A DNA stretch of 47,810 nucleotides, taken from the NCBI GenBank assembly GCA_902541825.1, contig CACBRY010000005.1, forward strand, positions 1 to 47,810. Direction: 5' to 3'. Shown here one piece after another: positions 21,943-30,211 of the stretch. Made by a program: the position numbers and the translations under genes. Under the pieces are notes generated by a model. The model made no database searches and was not told the DNA's origin. It worked only from the letters and a program-made list of their open reading frames with translations. This DNA comes from an uncultured Pelagibacteraceae bacterium (GTDB lineage: Bacteria > Pseudomonadota > Alphaproteobacteria > Pelagibacterales > Pelagibacteraceae). Numbering within the stretch: position 1 is the first letter of the stretch; every line of letters starts with the position of its first letter.

Positions 21943-22718
21943 TGATTATTTCCTCGTGGAATGTAAATTCTGTACGGGCGCGTATTGAAAATATCAAAAG
22001 TTATCTTCTCAAGTACAAACCTGATGTTGTGATGATGCAAGAAATTAAAACTGAGGATGTAAACTTTCCCTATGACGATTTTTCCTCAATGGACTATGAA
22101 AGTCATGTATTTGGTCAAAAAAGTTATAATGGTGTTGCTATTATTTCAAAAGGAAAATTAAAAAATATCAAAACAGACTTAATCAAAGATAAGTTAAAAC
22201 AATCAAGAATAATTTCAGCTGAACTTGAACACAAAAAGAAAAATATTCAATTAATCAATATCTATACGCCAAATGGTAATCCTGTTGATACTGAAAAATA
22301 TGATTACAAAAAAAAATGGCTCGATGATTTAATTAAACAATTAAAAGCTTTAACTAAAAAAAATCAAAATATAATTCTTGGTGGTGATTTTAACATTATT
22401 CCTGCAGCAGAGGATGTCTATAATCCAAAAAGCTTTGAGGACGATGCTCTATTTAGATTGGAAATAAGAAAAAAATTAAGAGAAATGATTAATCTAGGTT
22501 TTAATGATGTTTATAGACATTTTAATGAAACTAAAGAAGGATATACCTTTTGGGATTACATGAGAGGTGCATGGCAAAAAAATAATGGAATGAGAATAGA
22601 TCATTTTTTAGTTTCAAATTCTTTAATAGATCAAGTTAAAGGAATTAATATTAATAAAGATCCAAGAGGCCGTGAAAAACCATCAGACCATACACCAATA
22701 GAAATTACTTTAGCTTAA
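21942..22718 (+). CDS. xth: exodeoxyribonuclease III
   Basis: 'SSWNVNSVRARIENI', 'QEIKTED', 'GGDFNIIPAAEDVYNP', 'SDHTPIEITL'. ATG at 21942 overlaps the erpA stop; the ORF track's 21912 start is probably too early. Confidence 0.93.
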   Translation: MIISSWNVNSVRARIENIKSYLLKYKPDVVMMQEIKTEDVNFPYDDFSSMDYESHVFGQKSYNGVAIISKGKLKNIKTDLIKDKLKQSRIISAELEHKKKNIQLINIYTPNGNPVDTEKYDYKKKWLDDLIKQLKALTKKNQNIILGGDFNIIPAAEDVYNPKSFEDDALFRLEIRKKLREMINLGFNDVYRHFNETKEGYTFWDYMRGAWQKNNGMRIDHFLVSNSLIDQVKGININKDPRGREKPSDHTPIEITLA

Positions 22719-23708
22719 AGATTTTATTTTATTAACCAGCTCTTCATTAATATGACGAGGGCCTTTATCTAATCTATTTTTATGTCTTCTCTCTCCTGGA
22801 AGTCTAACTCCTTCAAATGATTTCATTTTATTAAAAAATTCATCAGCGTGTTTTTGCCAATCAGTTCCAGAAGTTTTATCAGGTGAAATTGCAAGAATAA
22901 ATTCTCCACCACTAGGAGGTCCGCCGTCATTATTATCTTTTGCGGCTGTCTCAAAACTAAAATTATCACCAACTAATGCGCCAGCCATTAGTTCTACCAT
23001 CATTGCTATGGCAGAACCTTTATACCCCCCAAAAGGAAGTAGTACACCACCATCAGCTATTGCTCCTGGGTCAGTTGTTTCTTTACCATCCTTAGTTAAA
23101 CCAGTTCCAAGTGGAACTTTATGCCCTTCTCTTTTAGCAACTTGAACTTCACCCATTGCCATTGATGCAGTTGCCATATCGTAAACTACAGGAGTTTTTC
23201 CTGGTCGTGGCCATGCAAAAGAAATTGGATTTGTTCCAAACAAAGGTTTGATAGCTCCAGCAGGTGCTACAGCAGGCTTGTATGATGTGCAAGCAAAGGC
23301 AACTAAACCTTCCTCTGCTAATTTTTCTGTTTCAGGCCACATTGCAGCCATATGATGAGAATTATTTATAGCAAGTACGGCCACTCCATTTTCTTTTGCA
23401 GCTTTTGCTAATTCAGGTAGTCCTTTATTTAAAACTACAGGGGCTAAACAATTATTCCCTTGAACTTTTATTACTGATGCTGAAATTTTTTTTACCTCAG
23501 GTTTTCCTTTACCATTAATTTTTCCGCTTTTTAAACCACTCACATATGCAGGCAACCTAAACAAACCATGAGATAAAGATCCATCTCTTTCAGCATTTCT
23601 TATTAAATCAGAAAGAATAGATGCTGTTTCATCATCACAGCCATTAGCTAGTAAAGTTTTTTTAGCTAAATCAAAAATTTCATCTAATGTAAGGGAAACT
23701 GTACTCAT
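22710..23708 (-). CDS. Ldh/malate dehydrogenase family NAD(P)-dependent oxidoreductase
   Basis: 332 aa; 'DGSLSHGLFRLP', 'NNSHHMAAMWP', 'FGTNPISFAWP', 'GGYKGSAIAMMVELMAGAL'. Confidence 0.88.
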   Translation of the reverse strand: MSTVSLTLDEIFDLAKKTLLANGCDDETASILSDLIRNAERDGSLSHGLFRLPAYVSGLKSGKINGKGKPEVKKISASVIKVQGNNCLAPVVLNKGLPELAKAAKENGVAVLAINNSHHMAAMWPETEKLAEEGLVAFACTSYKPAVAPAGAIKPLFGTNPISFAWPRPGKTPVVYDMATASMAMGEVQVAKREGHKVPLGTGLTKDGKETTDPGAIADGGVLLPFGGYKGSAIAMMVELMAGALVGDNFSFETAAKDNNDGGPPSGGEFILAISPDKTSGTDWQKHADEFFNKMKSFEGVRLPGERRHKNRLDKGPRHINEELVNKIKSLS

Positions 23709-23746
23709 CCCATTATTAGATATTATTTATAACTAAAGATCAATTT

Positions 23747-23989
23747 TTATTCTAAATCATTGACGTCATTTTCACTTATTTCATCTATAGGTTTATGGAT
23801 TTTCCAGTTTTGGGTAGATCCATCTATTGATCTAGCAGTTACTACTGTTTCTGTCGGAGGACAATCAGGTTCATGACAATTTAATTCAGCAATGCTTAAA
23901 ATTGTACTTTCTGGTATTTCATATTTTTTTATAAAATAATTTTTTAAATCCTGAATTGCTTCTAAATTTGGTTTTTTTTTATTAAACAT
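23747..23989 (-). CDS. small conserved protein with CxxxxxCPPxET motif, linked to CobW
   Basis: 80 aa; 'ELNCHEPDCPPTETVV', 'NWKIHKPIDEI'; immediately downstream of the WD40 gene. Confidence 0.75.
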   Translation of the reverse strand: MFNKKKPNLEAIQDLKNYFIKKYEIPESTILSIAELNCHEPDCPPTETVVTARSIDGSTQNWKIHKPIDEISENDVNDLE

Positions 23990-23992
23990 TTT

Positions 23993-25027
23993 TTATTTAT
24001 CCCAAATTGAAGTCCATAAAATATTTCCATTCATGTCACCAATAAATATACTTGATTTATCATGAGTCATTGCGATTGCACTAACTTCAGAACCTGTGAA
24101 ACTTCTAATTATTATAGTGTTATTTTCATTTTCAATTTGAGATAAAAAAACAGAACCATCACTCAAACCAGCAAAAATTGCTTTTTCATCAGGAAATGGT
24201 TCGATAAATGTAACTTGTTTATTTCCTATATAAGGAAGACAAATAGGTTTACGTCCCATTGGTCCTTCACCGTCAAAGGGCCAACATATTGCATCTATCG
24301 CTCCTGATGTTGCCAAGTAACTTGTATCACTAATGAATGCAAAACTTTTAACTTTTGAGCCATATCCTGACATAGCAAAATCAAGTTTATCTTTTAAACG
24401 CCAGCATCGAAGTACATTTTCTTGCATAGACGTTACCAAGTATTTACCATCTGGGCTAAAACTCACTTTGTTGTGAGAACCTTTCCAATCTAATTTTGTT
24501 GATTTCCATTTATTACTGTAATCTTTTTTCCAAATTGTAACACCTCCGTATCTAGATACAGCCAACCGTCTTCCTTTAGCATCAAATGCTAAACCTCCAA
24601 TCGTACTATCATGATTTAAAGATTTTGGTTCTTTTTTATTTTTATCCCAATAATAAACTACCTTACCTGAGGAACAGACTAGTTTTCCATTATATGCTGC
24701 AACGTGGTCTACCCATCGTGAACCAAAGTTTGTAATTTCATTAATTTCTCCATTAAGTGAAATTTTTAAAAAATAACCATCATCACCACCAGTTAAAATA
24801 CTATCACCATCCTTTGACATGCAAAGTATAACACCCTTATGAGCCTTTAAAGTTTTGTGTTTTTCTCCAGAACTGAAAATTCTAACAGTACCATCACCAA
24901 AACCAGCAGCTATATTATTACCAATTGAAACCGCGCAGGTAACTGGAACTCCAATTTCTAACTGAATTCCTCTTTGTTCAAATTTAGTTTTATCTAGCTC
25001 TGGAAATTGATTTAAATCAGTTGTCAT
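23993..25027 (-). CDS. WD40-repeat protein in zinc operon
   Basis: 344 aa, repeated beta-propeller-like blades ('SFSPDGKYLVTSMQENVLRCWRL', 'GLAFDAKGRRLAVSRYGGVTIW'); no obvious signal peptide; overlaps the cobW stop. Confidence 0.85.
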   Translation of the reverse strand: MTTDLNQFPELDKTKFEQRGIQLEIGVPVTCAVSIGNNIAAGFGDGTVRIFSSGEKHKTLKAHKGVILCMSKDGDSILTGGDDGYFLKISLNGEINEITNFGSRWVDHVAAYNGKLVCSSGKVVYYWDKNKKEPKSLNHDSTIGGLAFDAKGRRLAVSRYGGVTIWKKDYSNKWKSTKLDWKGSHNKVSFSPDGKYLVTSMQENVLRCWRLKDKLDFAMSGYGSKVKSFAFISDTSYLATSGAIDAICWPFDGEGPMGRKPICLPYIGNKQVTFIEPFPDEKAIFAGLSDGSVFLSQIENENNTIIIRSFTGSEVSAIAMTHDKSSIFIGDMNGNILWTSIWDK

Positions 25028-25998
25028 TCTGATTTACAAGCTTCAAATCCCTCTTTTAAATTCATTGTATCTAAGTTACGTCCAATAAAAACTAGTCTAG
25101 AACTACGTTCTTTATTTTCGGGCCATTTTCCCATAGGAGAAGCATCCATCAACATATGAACGCCTTGAAATACATATCGATCATTTTCATCTTTAAAATC
25201 AAGTATTCCCTTAGTTCTCATAATATCTTGACCTTTTGTCTGTAAAAGTTTTCCAAACCAGTTTTGAAATTTTTCCATATCAAGGGGTGTATTAGATACG
25301 AATGATAAACTTGTAACATCATCATCATGTTCATGGTCATGATCTGACTCAAGAAAATCTGGTTCTACCTCTAAAATACGTTTTAAACTAAAAGCATCAA
25401 GATTAAGAATTTCCTTAAGTGGTGCTCCACATTTTGTAGTTTTAATAATTTTTGCAAAAGGATTAATTTTACGAATTCTCTTTGTCACTACCTCTATATT
25501 CTCATCTTTCACAAGATCTATTTTATTTAGTAATATTACATCACCAAAAGCAATTTGTTCCTCAGCTTCGTGATGATCCTCAATTTGTGAGCTTAAATGA
25601 ACTGCATCTGCAACTGTAACAATTGCATCTAGCTTTGTTTTATTTGCTACATCTTGATCTACAAAGAAGGTTTGAGCCACAGGAGCTGGATCTGCTAAAC
25701 CAGTTGTTTCAACTATAATTGCATCAAGTTTATCAGCTCGCTTCATTAAACCACTAAGTATTCTAATTAGGTCACCTCTGACTGTGCAGCATATACAGCC
25801 ATTGTTCATTTCAAAAACTTCCTCGTCAGCATCCACTACAAGGTCATTATCAATACCTTGTTCACCAAATTCATTTACAATAACGGCGTATTTCTTGCCG
25901 TGCTGTTCCGTAAGAATTCTATTAAGAAGTGTAGTTTTTCCAGCACCAAGAAAACCTGTTAATACAGTGACCGGAACCTGTCTATCGGTTTCTTCCAT
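25024..25998 (-). CDS. CobW/COG0523 family GTPase, putative zinc metallochaperone
   Basis: 'VTVLTGFLGAGKTTLLNRIL', CxCC motif 'NNGCICCTVRGDL', His/Asp-rich 'ESDHDHEHDDD'. Confidence 0.93.
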   Translation of the reverse strand: MEETDRQVPVTVLTGFLGAGKTTLLNRILTEQHGKKYAVIVNEFGEQGIDNDLVVDADEEVFEMNNGCICCTVRGDLIRILSGLMKRADKLDAIIVETTGLADPAPVAQTFFVDQDVANKTKLDAIVTVADAVHLSSQIEDHHEAEEQIAFGDVILLNKIDLVKDENIEVVTKRIRKINPFAKIIKTTKCGAPLKEILNLDAFSLKRILEVEPDFLESDHDHEHDDDVTSLSFVSNTPLDMEKFQNWFGKLLQTKGQDIMRTKGILDFKDENDRYVFQGVHMLMDASPMGKWPENKERSSRLVFIGRNLDTMNLKEGFEACKSE

Positions 25999-26005
25999 TA
26001 ATTAA

Positions 26006-27070
26006 TTAACAGCCTTTAAAAGATTTAGACATATTGCCAATTAAATCGAAGTATAGATCTTTGCCAGGGTTAAGTGTTGCTCCTAATGGATCAATTACGC
26101 CTGTTGCAACGTTAGTGTCTTTTGCTACAGCCTTAATAATATCAGGGTTAAACTGTGGCTCTGAAAATATACAGCTTACTTTATCATGCTCAATTACTTC
26201 TCTAATTTCAGCCAATTGCTCAGCACCGGGCATAACATCTGTATTTACTGTAAATGCGCCTAAAATATTAACACCAAATCTCTCTTCAAAATATTGATAC
26301 GCATCATGGAATACTATTGATTTAAAATCTTTATTTAATTCAGATTTTACTTTCTTAGTTAATTTATCTAAATCTTTATGTGCTTTTTTTAAATTTTCTT
26401 TATATTTGGCAGTATTTTTTGGATCATTCTCAATCAAGTGCTCTGCCATTTCGCTTAAAATAACTTTTGCATTCATTGGATCTAACCAAATGTGCGGATC
26501 GTACTCACCATGAGCATGTCCTTCATGTCCATGGCCGTGATCATCATGATCGTCTTCTTTATGACCTTCTTTGTCATGATCATGTTCGTCATGACCATGT
26601 TCTTTCTCTTTTTTATCATGATCGTGGTCATCATGATCGTCTTCTTTTTTAGCATGATCATCATGATCATCCTCTTTATGACCATGATCGTCATGACCTT
26701 CAAAAATATTTCTTTCTCTAAACTTAAGTTTGGTTATCCCTTTAATTTCCATTAATTCAATTTTTTCAGCTTTTTTTGCAATAGATTTTAATGGTTTTTC
26801 TAAAAAACTTTCTATGTCTTCACCTACCCAAAAAATAATATCTGCATTTTGGATCATTTTTGCATGTGATGGTTTAAGTGCAAATCCATGAGGTGATGCG
26901 TAGCCATCAACTATTAAATCTGGTTTACCAATACCGTCCATCAAATAGCTTGCGAGTGAATGAATTGGTTTTATTGATGCTACTACCTTAACTTCTGCAT
27001 TAACAGGTGAAAAAATTGTTAGGAATGATAAAAGTGATATTAATAATGGGATTTTTTTAATAGTTTTCAT
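26006..27070 (-). CDS. znuA: zinc ABC transporter substrate-binding protein with long His-rich loop
   Basis: Signal peptide, 'VVASIKPIHSLASYLMDGIG', His/Asp/Lys-rich insertion, 'YDPHIWLDPMNAKV', 'FSEPQFNP'. Confidence 0.95.
   Translation of the reverse strand: MKTIKKIPLLISLLSFLTIFSPVNAEVKVVASIKPIHSLASYLMDGIGKPDLIVDGYASPHGFALKPSHAKMIQNADIIFWVGEDIESFLEKPLKSIAKKAEKIELMEIKGITKLKFRERNIFEGHDDHGHKEDDHDDHAKKEDDHDDHDHDKKEKEHGHDEHDHDKEGHKEDDHDDHGHGHEGHAHGEYDPHIWLDPMNAKVILSEMAEHLIENDPKNTAKYKENLKKAHKDLDKLTKKVKSELNKDFKSIVFHDAYQYFEERFGVNILGAFTVNTDVMPGAEQLAEIREVIEHDKVSCIFSEPQFNPDIIKAVAKDTNVATGVIDPLGATLNPGKDLYFDLIGNMSKSFKGC
26505..26703. repeat. low-complexity (CAT/GAT-rich) repeat encoding the ZnuA His-rich loop
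   Basis: Exact 20-bp direct repeat TCATCATGATCGTCTTCTTT at 26541-26560 and 26628-26647 (offset 87 bp = 29 codons), plus a near copy at 26658-26677. Confidence 0.85.
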
Positions 27071-27087
27071 AGTTTAATTTTTTTAGT

Positions 27088-27102
27088 TGTTATAATATAA
27101 CA
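27088..27102. promoter_or_regulatory. putative Zur box 1
   Basis: TGTTATAATATAACA: perfect palindrome around a central A in the znuA/znuC divergent intergenic region; resembles Zur operators. Confidence 0.8.
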
Positions 27103-27105
27103 CTA

Positions 27106-27120
27106 TGTAATAATATAACG
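27106..27120. promoter_or_regulatory. putative Zur box 2 (imperfect)
   Basis: TGTAATAATATAACG, 18 bp from box 1, 12-13 matches to it. Confidence 0.6.
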
Positions 27121-27140
27121 TTTATAAGTCAAGTGATATA

Positions 27141-27887
27141 ATGAATGCTAATCAAAATATATTGGTCAAATTAAAAGACGCTGGTTTTAAAATAAACGAT
27201 AAATGGCTCGTTCAAGGCGTTTCCCTTCAAGTTGAAAAAGGTAAAATAGTTACTTTAATAGGACCTAATGGATCAGGAAAAAGTACAACGGCTAAAATTG
27301 CTTTAGGAATTTATAAAAAAATTGAGGGAGAAGTAGAAAAATACACAAATAAAATTGGTTATGTTCCACAAAAAATTTCAATTGATTGGACTTTACCACT
27401 CAGGGTCAATGATTTTATGGTATTAACTGAAAGTTTAAAAAATGAAATAATTGATGAGGCACTATCATTAACTGGCGTTATTCATTTAAAAGATAAAAAT
27501 TTAGGTGATTTATCGGGTGGTGAATTTCAAAGAGTATTGCTAGCAAGAGCTATATCAAAAAAACCAGAATTGTTAGTTCTTGATGAGCCAGTTCAAGGTG
27601 TAGATTTTACAGGTGAGATAGCTTTATATGAACTTATAAAGAAAATTTCTGATGAATTGAATTGTGGTATCTTATTAATTTCTCATGATTTACATACTGT
27701 AATGAGTGCTACAGACCATGTTGTTTGCTTAAATGGTCATGTATGCTGCTCAGGGACACCCATGGATGTCGCAAAAAATAATGAATATAAGGCTTTGTTT
27801 GGTGAACAAGCTTCACAGATATTATCAAGATATGAACATAGACATGATCATATTCATACTGATGAGGGTAAAATTAAGAAAAATTAA
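27141..27887 (+). CDS. znuC: zinc ABC transporter ATP-binding protein
   Basis: 'GPNGSGKSTTAKI', 'LSGGEFQRVLLARA', His-rich C-terminus 'EHRHDHIHTDE'. Confidence 0.95.
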   Translation: MNANQNILVKLKDAGFKINDKWLVQGVSLQVEKGKIVTLIGPNGSGKSTTAKIALGIYKKIEGEVEKYTNKIGYVPQKISIDWTLPLRVNDFMVLTESLKNEIIDEALSLTGVIHLKDKNLGDLSGGEFQRVLLARAISKKPELLVLDEPVQGVDFTGEIALYELIKKISDELNCGILLISHDLHTVMSATDHVVCLNGHVCCSGTPMDVAKNNEYKALFGEQASQILSRYEHRHDHIHTDEGKIKKN

Positions 27888-28691
27888 ATGTTCGACGATT
27901 TTTTTATAAGAGCATTGGTGGCTGGAATTGGAGTTGCTTTCGTTACAGGGCCTCTTGGTTGTTTTGTAATTTGGAGAAGATTATCTTATTTTGGTGATAC
28001 GTTAGCCCATTCGGCTTTATTGGGAGTAACATTAGCATTTACAATGGAATTTAATATTGCATTATCTGTATTTATAATCTCATCTTTAATTGCTTTAACA
28101 TTAATACAACTTCAAAAAAGAACTAATCTTCCAGGAGATGCATTATTAGGGCTTTTAGCTCACTCATCTTTAGGCGTAGGACTTGTTGTTATTGGTTTCT
28201 TAACATTTATCAGATTTGACATTATGGGATTATTATTTGGAGATATATTAGCTGTTACAGTTGATGATCTATTAATAATATGGGTTGGAGGAGCAGTAAT
28301 TCTGTTAATTTTGAAATTAATTTGGAAACCTTTATTCGCATCCACAGTAAACTATGAGTTAGCTGAAGCAGAAGGTTTAAATCCTGATAGAGCAAAAGCA
28401 ATATTCACAATATTGATGGCTGCAATTATTGCTATATCAATTAAAATGGTTGGTTTGTTATTAATAACAGGAATGCTAATCATACCAGCTGCAATGGCTA
28501 GAAATATTTCGTCTAGTCCACAAAGAATGGTTATCTATTCAATCATTGGAGGTCTTCTGTCAGTAATTTTAGGATTATTTACATCCTTGGAATTTAATAC
28601 CTCCTCGGGTCCATCAATTATAACGGCAGCATTATTTTTGTTCATACTTTCATTATTTAATATCAAACAATCAATTAAATTGAAAAACTAA
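27888..28691 (+). CDS. znuB: zinc ABC transporter permease
   Basis: 'FVTGPLGCFVIWRRLSYFGDTLAHSALLG'; ABC-3 permease. Confidence 0.95.
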   Translation: MFDDFFIRALVAGIGVAFVTGPLGCFVIWRRLSYFGDTLAHSALLGVTLAFTMEFNIALSVFIISSLIALTLIQLQKRTNLPGDALLGLLAHSSLGVGLVVIGFLTFIRFDIMGLLFGDILAVTVDDLLIIWVGGAVILLILKLIWKPLFASTVNYELAEAEGLNPDRAKAIFTILMAAIIAISIKMVGLLLITGMLIIPAAMARNISSSPQRMVIYSIIGGLLSVILGLFTSLEFNTSSGPSIITAALFLFILSLFNIKQSIKLKN

Positions 28692-28706
28692 TGAGGAATC
28701 AGTAAA

Positions 28707-29114
28707 ATGAATAAAATGCGCAAAGAACATAATCTCACCAAAAATCAGAAAATTATTTTTGATTTAATTGATAAATCATCTCAGCCACTTAAGGCCTACT
28801 CAATACTCTATAATGTTCAAAAAAAAGGTATTAAAGCTCCTCTACAAGTTTATCGAGCATTAGATAAGTTAGTTGAAATAGGTAAAATTCATAAAATTGA
28901 AAGTAGAAATGCCTTTATTGCATGTCATAATTCAAGTTGTCAGGTGGCTAAAGCTACTGCGTTTTCAATCTGTGAGATTTGTGAAAAAGTAACAGAAATA
29001 AGTAGCGCAGGTCTTTCCAAATACTTAGCAAACTTTAAAGACAAAGATGGTATGAAATACAGTAAATATAATCTTGAGTTTTTTGGTTTATGCAAAAAAT
29101 GCACACTTAAATAA
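28707..29114 (+). CDS. zur: Fur-family zinc uptake regulator
   Basis: Winged-helix 'APLQVYRALDKLVEIGKIHKIES', CxxC pairs 'CEICE' and 'CKKC'; downstream of znuCB. Confidence 0.9.
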   Translation: MNKMRKEHNLTKNQKIIFDLIDKSSQPLKAYSILYNVQKKGIKAPLQVYRALDKLVEIGKIHKIESRNAFIACHNSSCQVAKATAFSICEICEKVTEISSAGLSKYLANFKDKDGMKYSKYNLEFFGLCKKCTLK

Positions 29115-29118
29115 AATC

Positions 29119-29134
29119 ATATCATTAATGATAT
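29119..29134. repeat. 16-bp perfect palindrome followed by a T-tract just after zur
   Basis: ATATCATTAATGATAT then TTTTTT; possible weak terminator or part of a direct duplication with 29152-29170. Confidence 0.55.
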
Positions 29135-29158
29135 TTTTTTAATAAAGTTAAATCATTA

Positions 29159-29497
29159 ATGATATTTTTTACTTTAAAGATTGTTCTTGCTGCAATTATA
29201 ATAGCATTCGCCAGTTGGCTTTCGGGTCAAAATCCAAAACTTGCAGGTTTTATTATTGCTTTGCCTCTTGTATCACTCATAGCTATAGCTTTTTCCTACT
29301 ATGAACATAATGATATAGAAAAAACAATTCTTTTTACTAAGAGCATACTAGTAGCGGTGCCTGTGAGTTATTTATTTTTTTTACCCTTCTTTTTTGCAAA
29401 ATCATTTAATATGAATTTCTTCCTAATTTATGGCACAGGCTTAGGATTTTGCGTTGTTGGTTTCTTTATTCATAAATATATAACAAATTTTCTCTAA
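29159..29497 (+). CDS. small multi-TM membrane protein (DUF3147-like)
   Basis: 112 aa, about four hydrophobic segments; 'SWLSGQNPKLAGFIIALPLVSLIAI'. Confidence 0.65.
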   Translation: MIFFTLKIVLAAIIIAFASWLSGQNPKLAGFIIALPLVSLIAIAFSYYEHNDIEKTILFTKSILVAVPVSYLFFLPFFFAKSFNMNFFLIYGTGLGFCVVGFFIHKYITNFL

Positions 29498-29507
29498 TAC
29501 TGTTACA

Positions 29508-29536
29508 TCTTAATAAATTTGTAACATTAATGTAAT
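29508..29536 (+). promoter_or_regulatory. putative Pho box upstream of arsenate cassette
   Basis: TCTTAAT-AAAT-TTGTAAC-ATTA-ATGTAAT: three 7-mers at 11-bp period, like the pstS upstream array. Only about 21 bp from the ATG at 29558. Confidence 0.4.
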
Positions 29537-29557
29537 AATTAATAAGAAGGAGAAAAT

Positions 29558-29779
29558 ATGTTTATAAAAAAATATCTAAAGTGGATCAGTACTTTTTTAG
29601 TTTTAGTAGGAATACTTCTTACAAACTTAAATATATATCCTTTAAATATATATTTTCATGGATTGGGAGTTATTGGATGGACTATCGCTGGATTTGTTAG
29701 CAAAGATAAGGCGATACTCACTAACTTTGGATTACAAATTCCATTATTTGTTATTGGAATTTATAAGATTATTTTTTAA
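29558..29779 (+). CDS. small membrane protein, first gene of arsC operon
   Basis: 73 aa, TM-rich, AAGGAG ribosome site 6-7 nt before ATG; stop abuts arsC start. Confidence 0.65.
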   Translation: MFIKKYLKWISTFLVLVGILLTNLNIYPLNIYFHGLGVIGWTIAGFVSKDKAILTNFGLQIPLFVIGIYKIIF

Positions 29780-30211
29780 ATGAAGAATATATTGTTTGTT
29801 TGCACAGGTAATTCAGCAAGAAGTATTATTGCTGAAAGTATAATAAATAACGAGTATGACGATATGTATAAAGGTTTTAGTGCTGGGAGTGATCCAACAG
29901 GAAAAATTAATGAAGATGTGAAGAATTATTTATTATCAAAACATTATGATCTTTCAAATTATAGATCTAAAAATTTTAATGAGTTTATTAATGGTCAAAT
30001 TAAAATGGATTATGTGATTACAGTTTGTAATAATGCCAATAACGAAGTCTGTCCTATTTGGCCAAATAAAGATCAGATAATTCATTGGGATATAGAGGAT
30101 CCTGTTAAATTACTTAATGAAACAAACGACTTAAATAAAAAAGATGAAATAATAGAAAATGTTTACAATAATATTCATAAAAGAATAAAGAAACTGCTTT
30201 ATGAAAAATAA
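29780..30211 (+). CDS. arsC: arsenate reductase, LMW protein tyrosine phosphatase family
   Basis: P-loop 'CTGNSARSIIAE', 'VITVCNNANNEVCPIWP', 'HWDIEDP'. Confidence 0.9.
   Translation: MKNILFVCTGNSARSIIAESIINNEYDDMYKGFSAGSDPTGKINEDVKNYLLSKHYDLSNYRSKNFNEFINGQIKMDYVITVCNNANNEVCPIWPNKDQIIHWDIEDPVKLLNETNDLNKKDEIIENVYNNIHKRIKKLLYEK

Noticed and set aside
26505-26703. Possible CRISPR-like or satellite array
   Set aside because: Repeats are short, irregular and in frame with the ZnuA coding sequence; no regular unique spacers.
26467-26755. Three overlapping His/Met/Ile-rich ORFs in both orientations (26467-26652 +, 26482-26703 -, 26492-26755 +)
   Set aside because: By-products of the CAT/GAT-rich repeat encoding the ZnuA His-rich loop; not independent genes.
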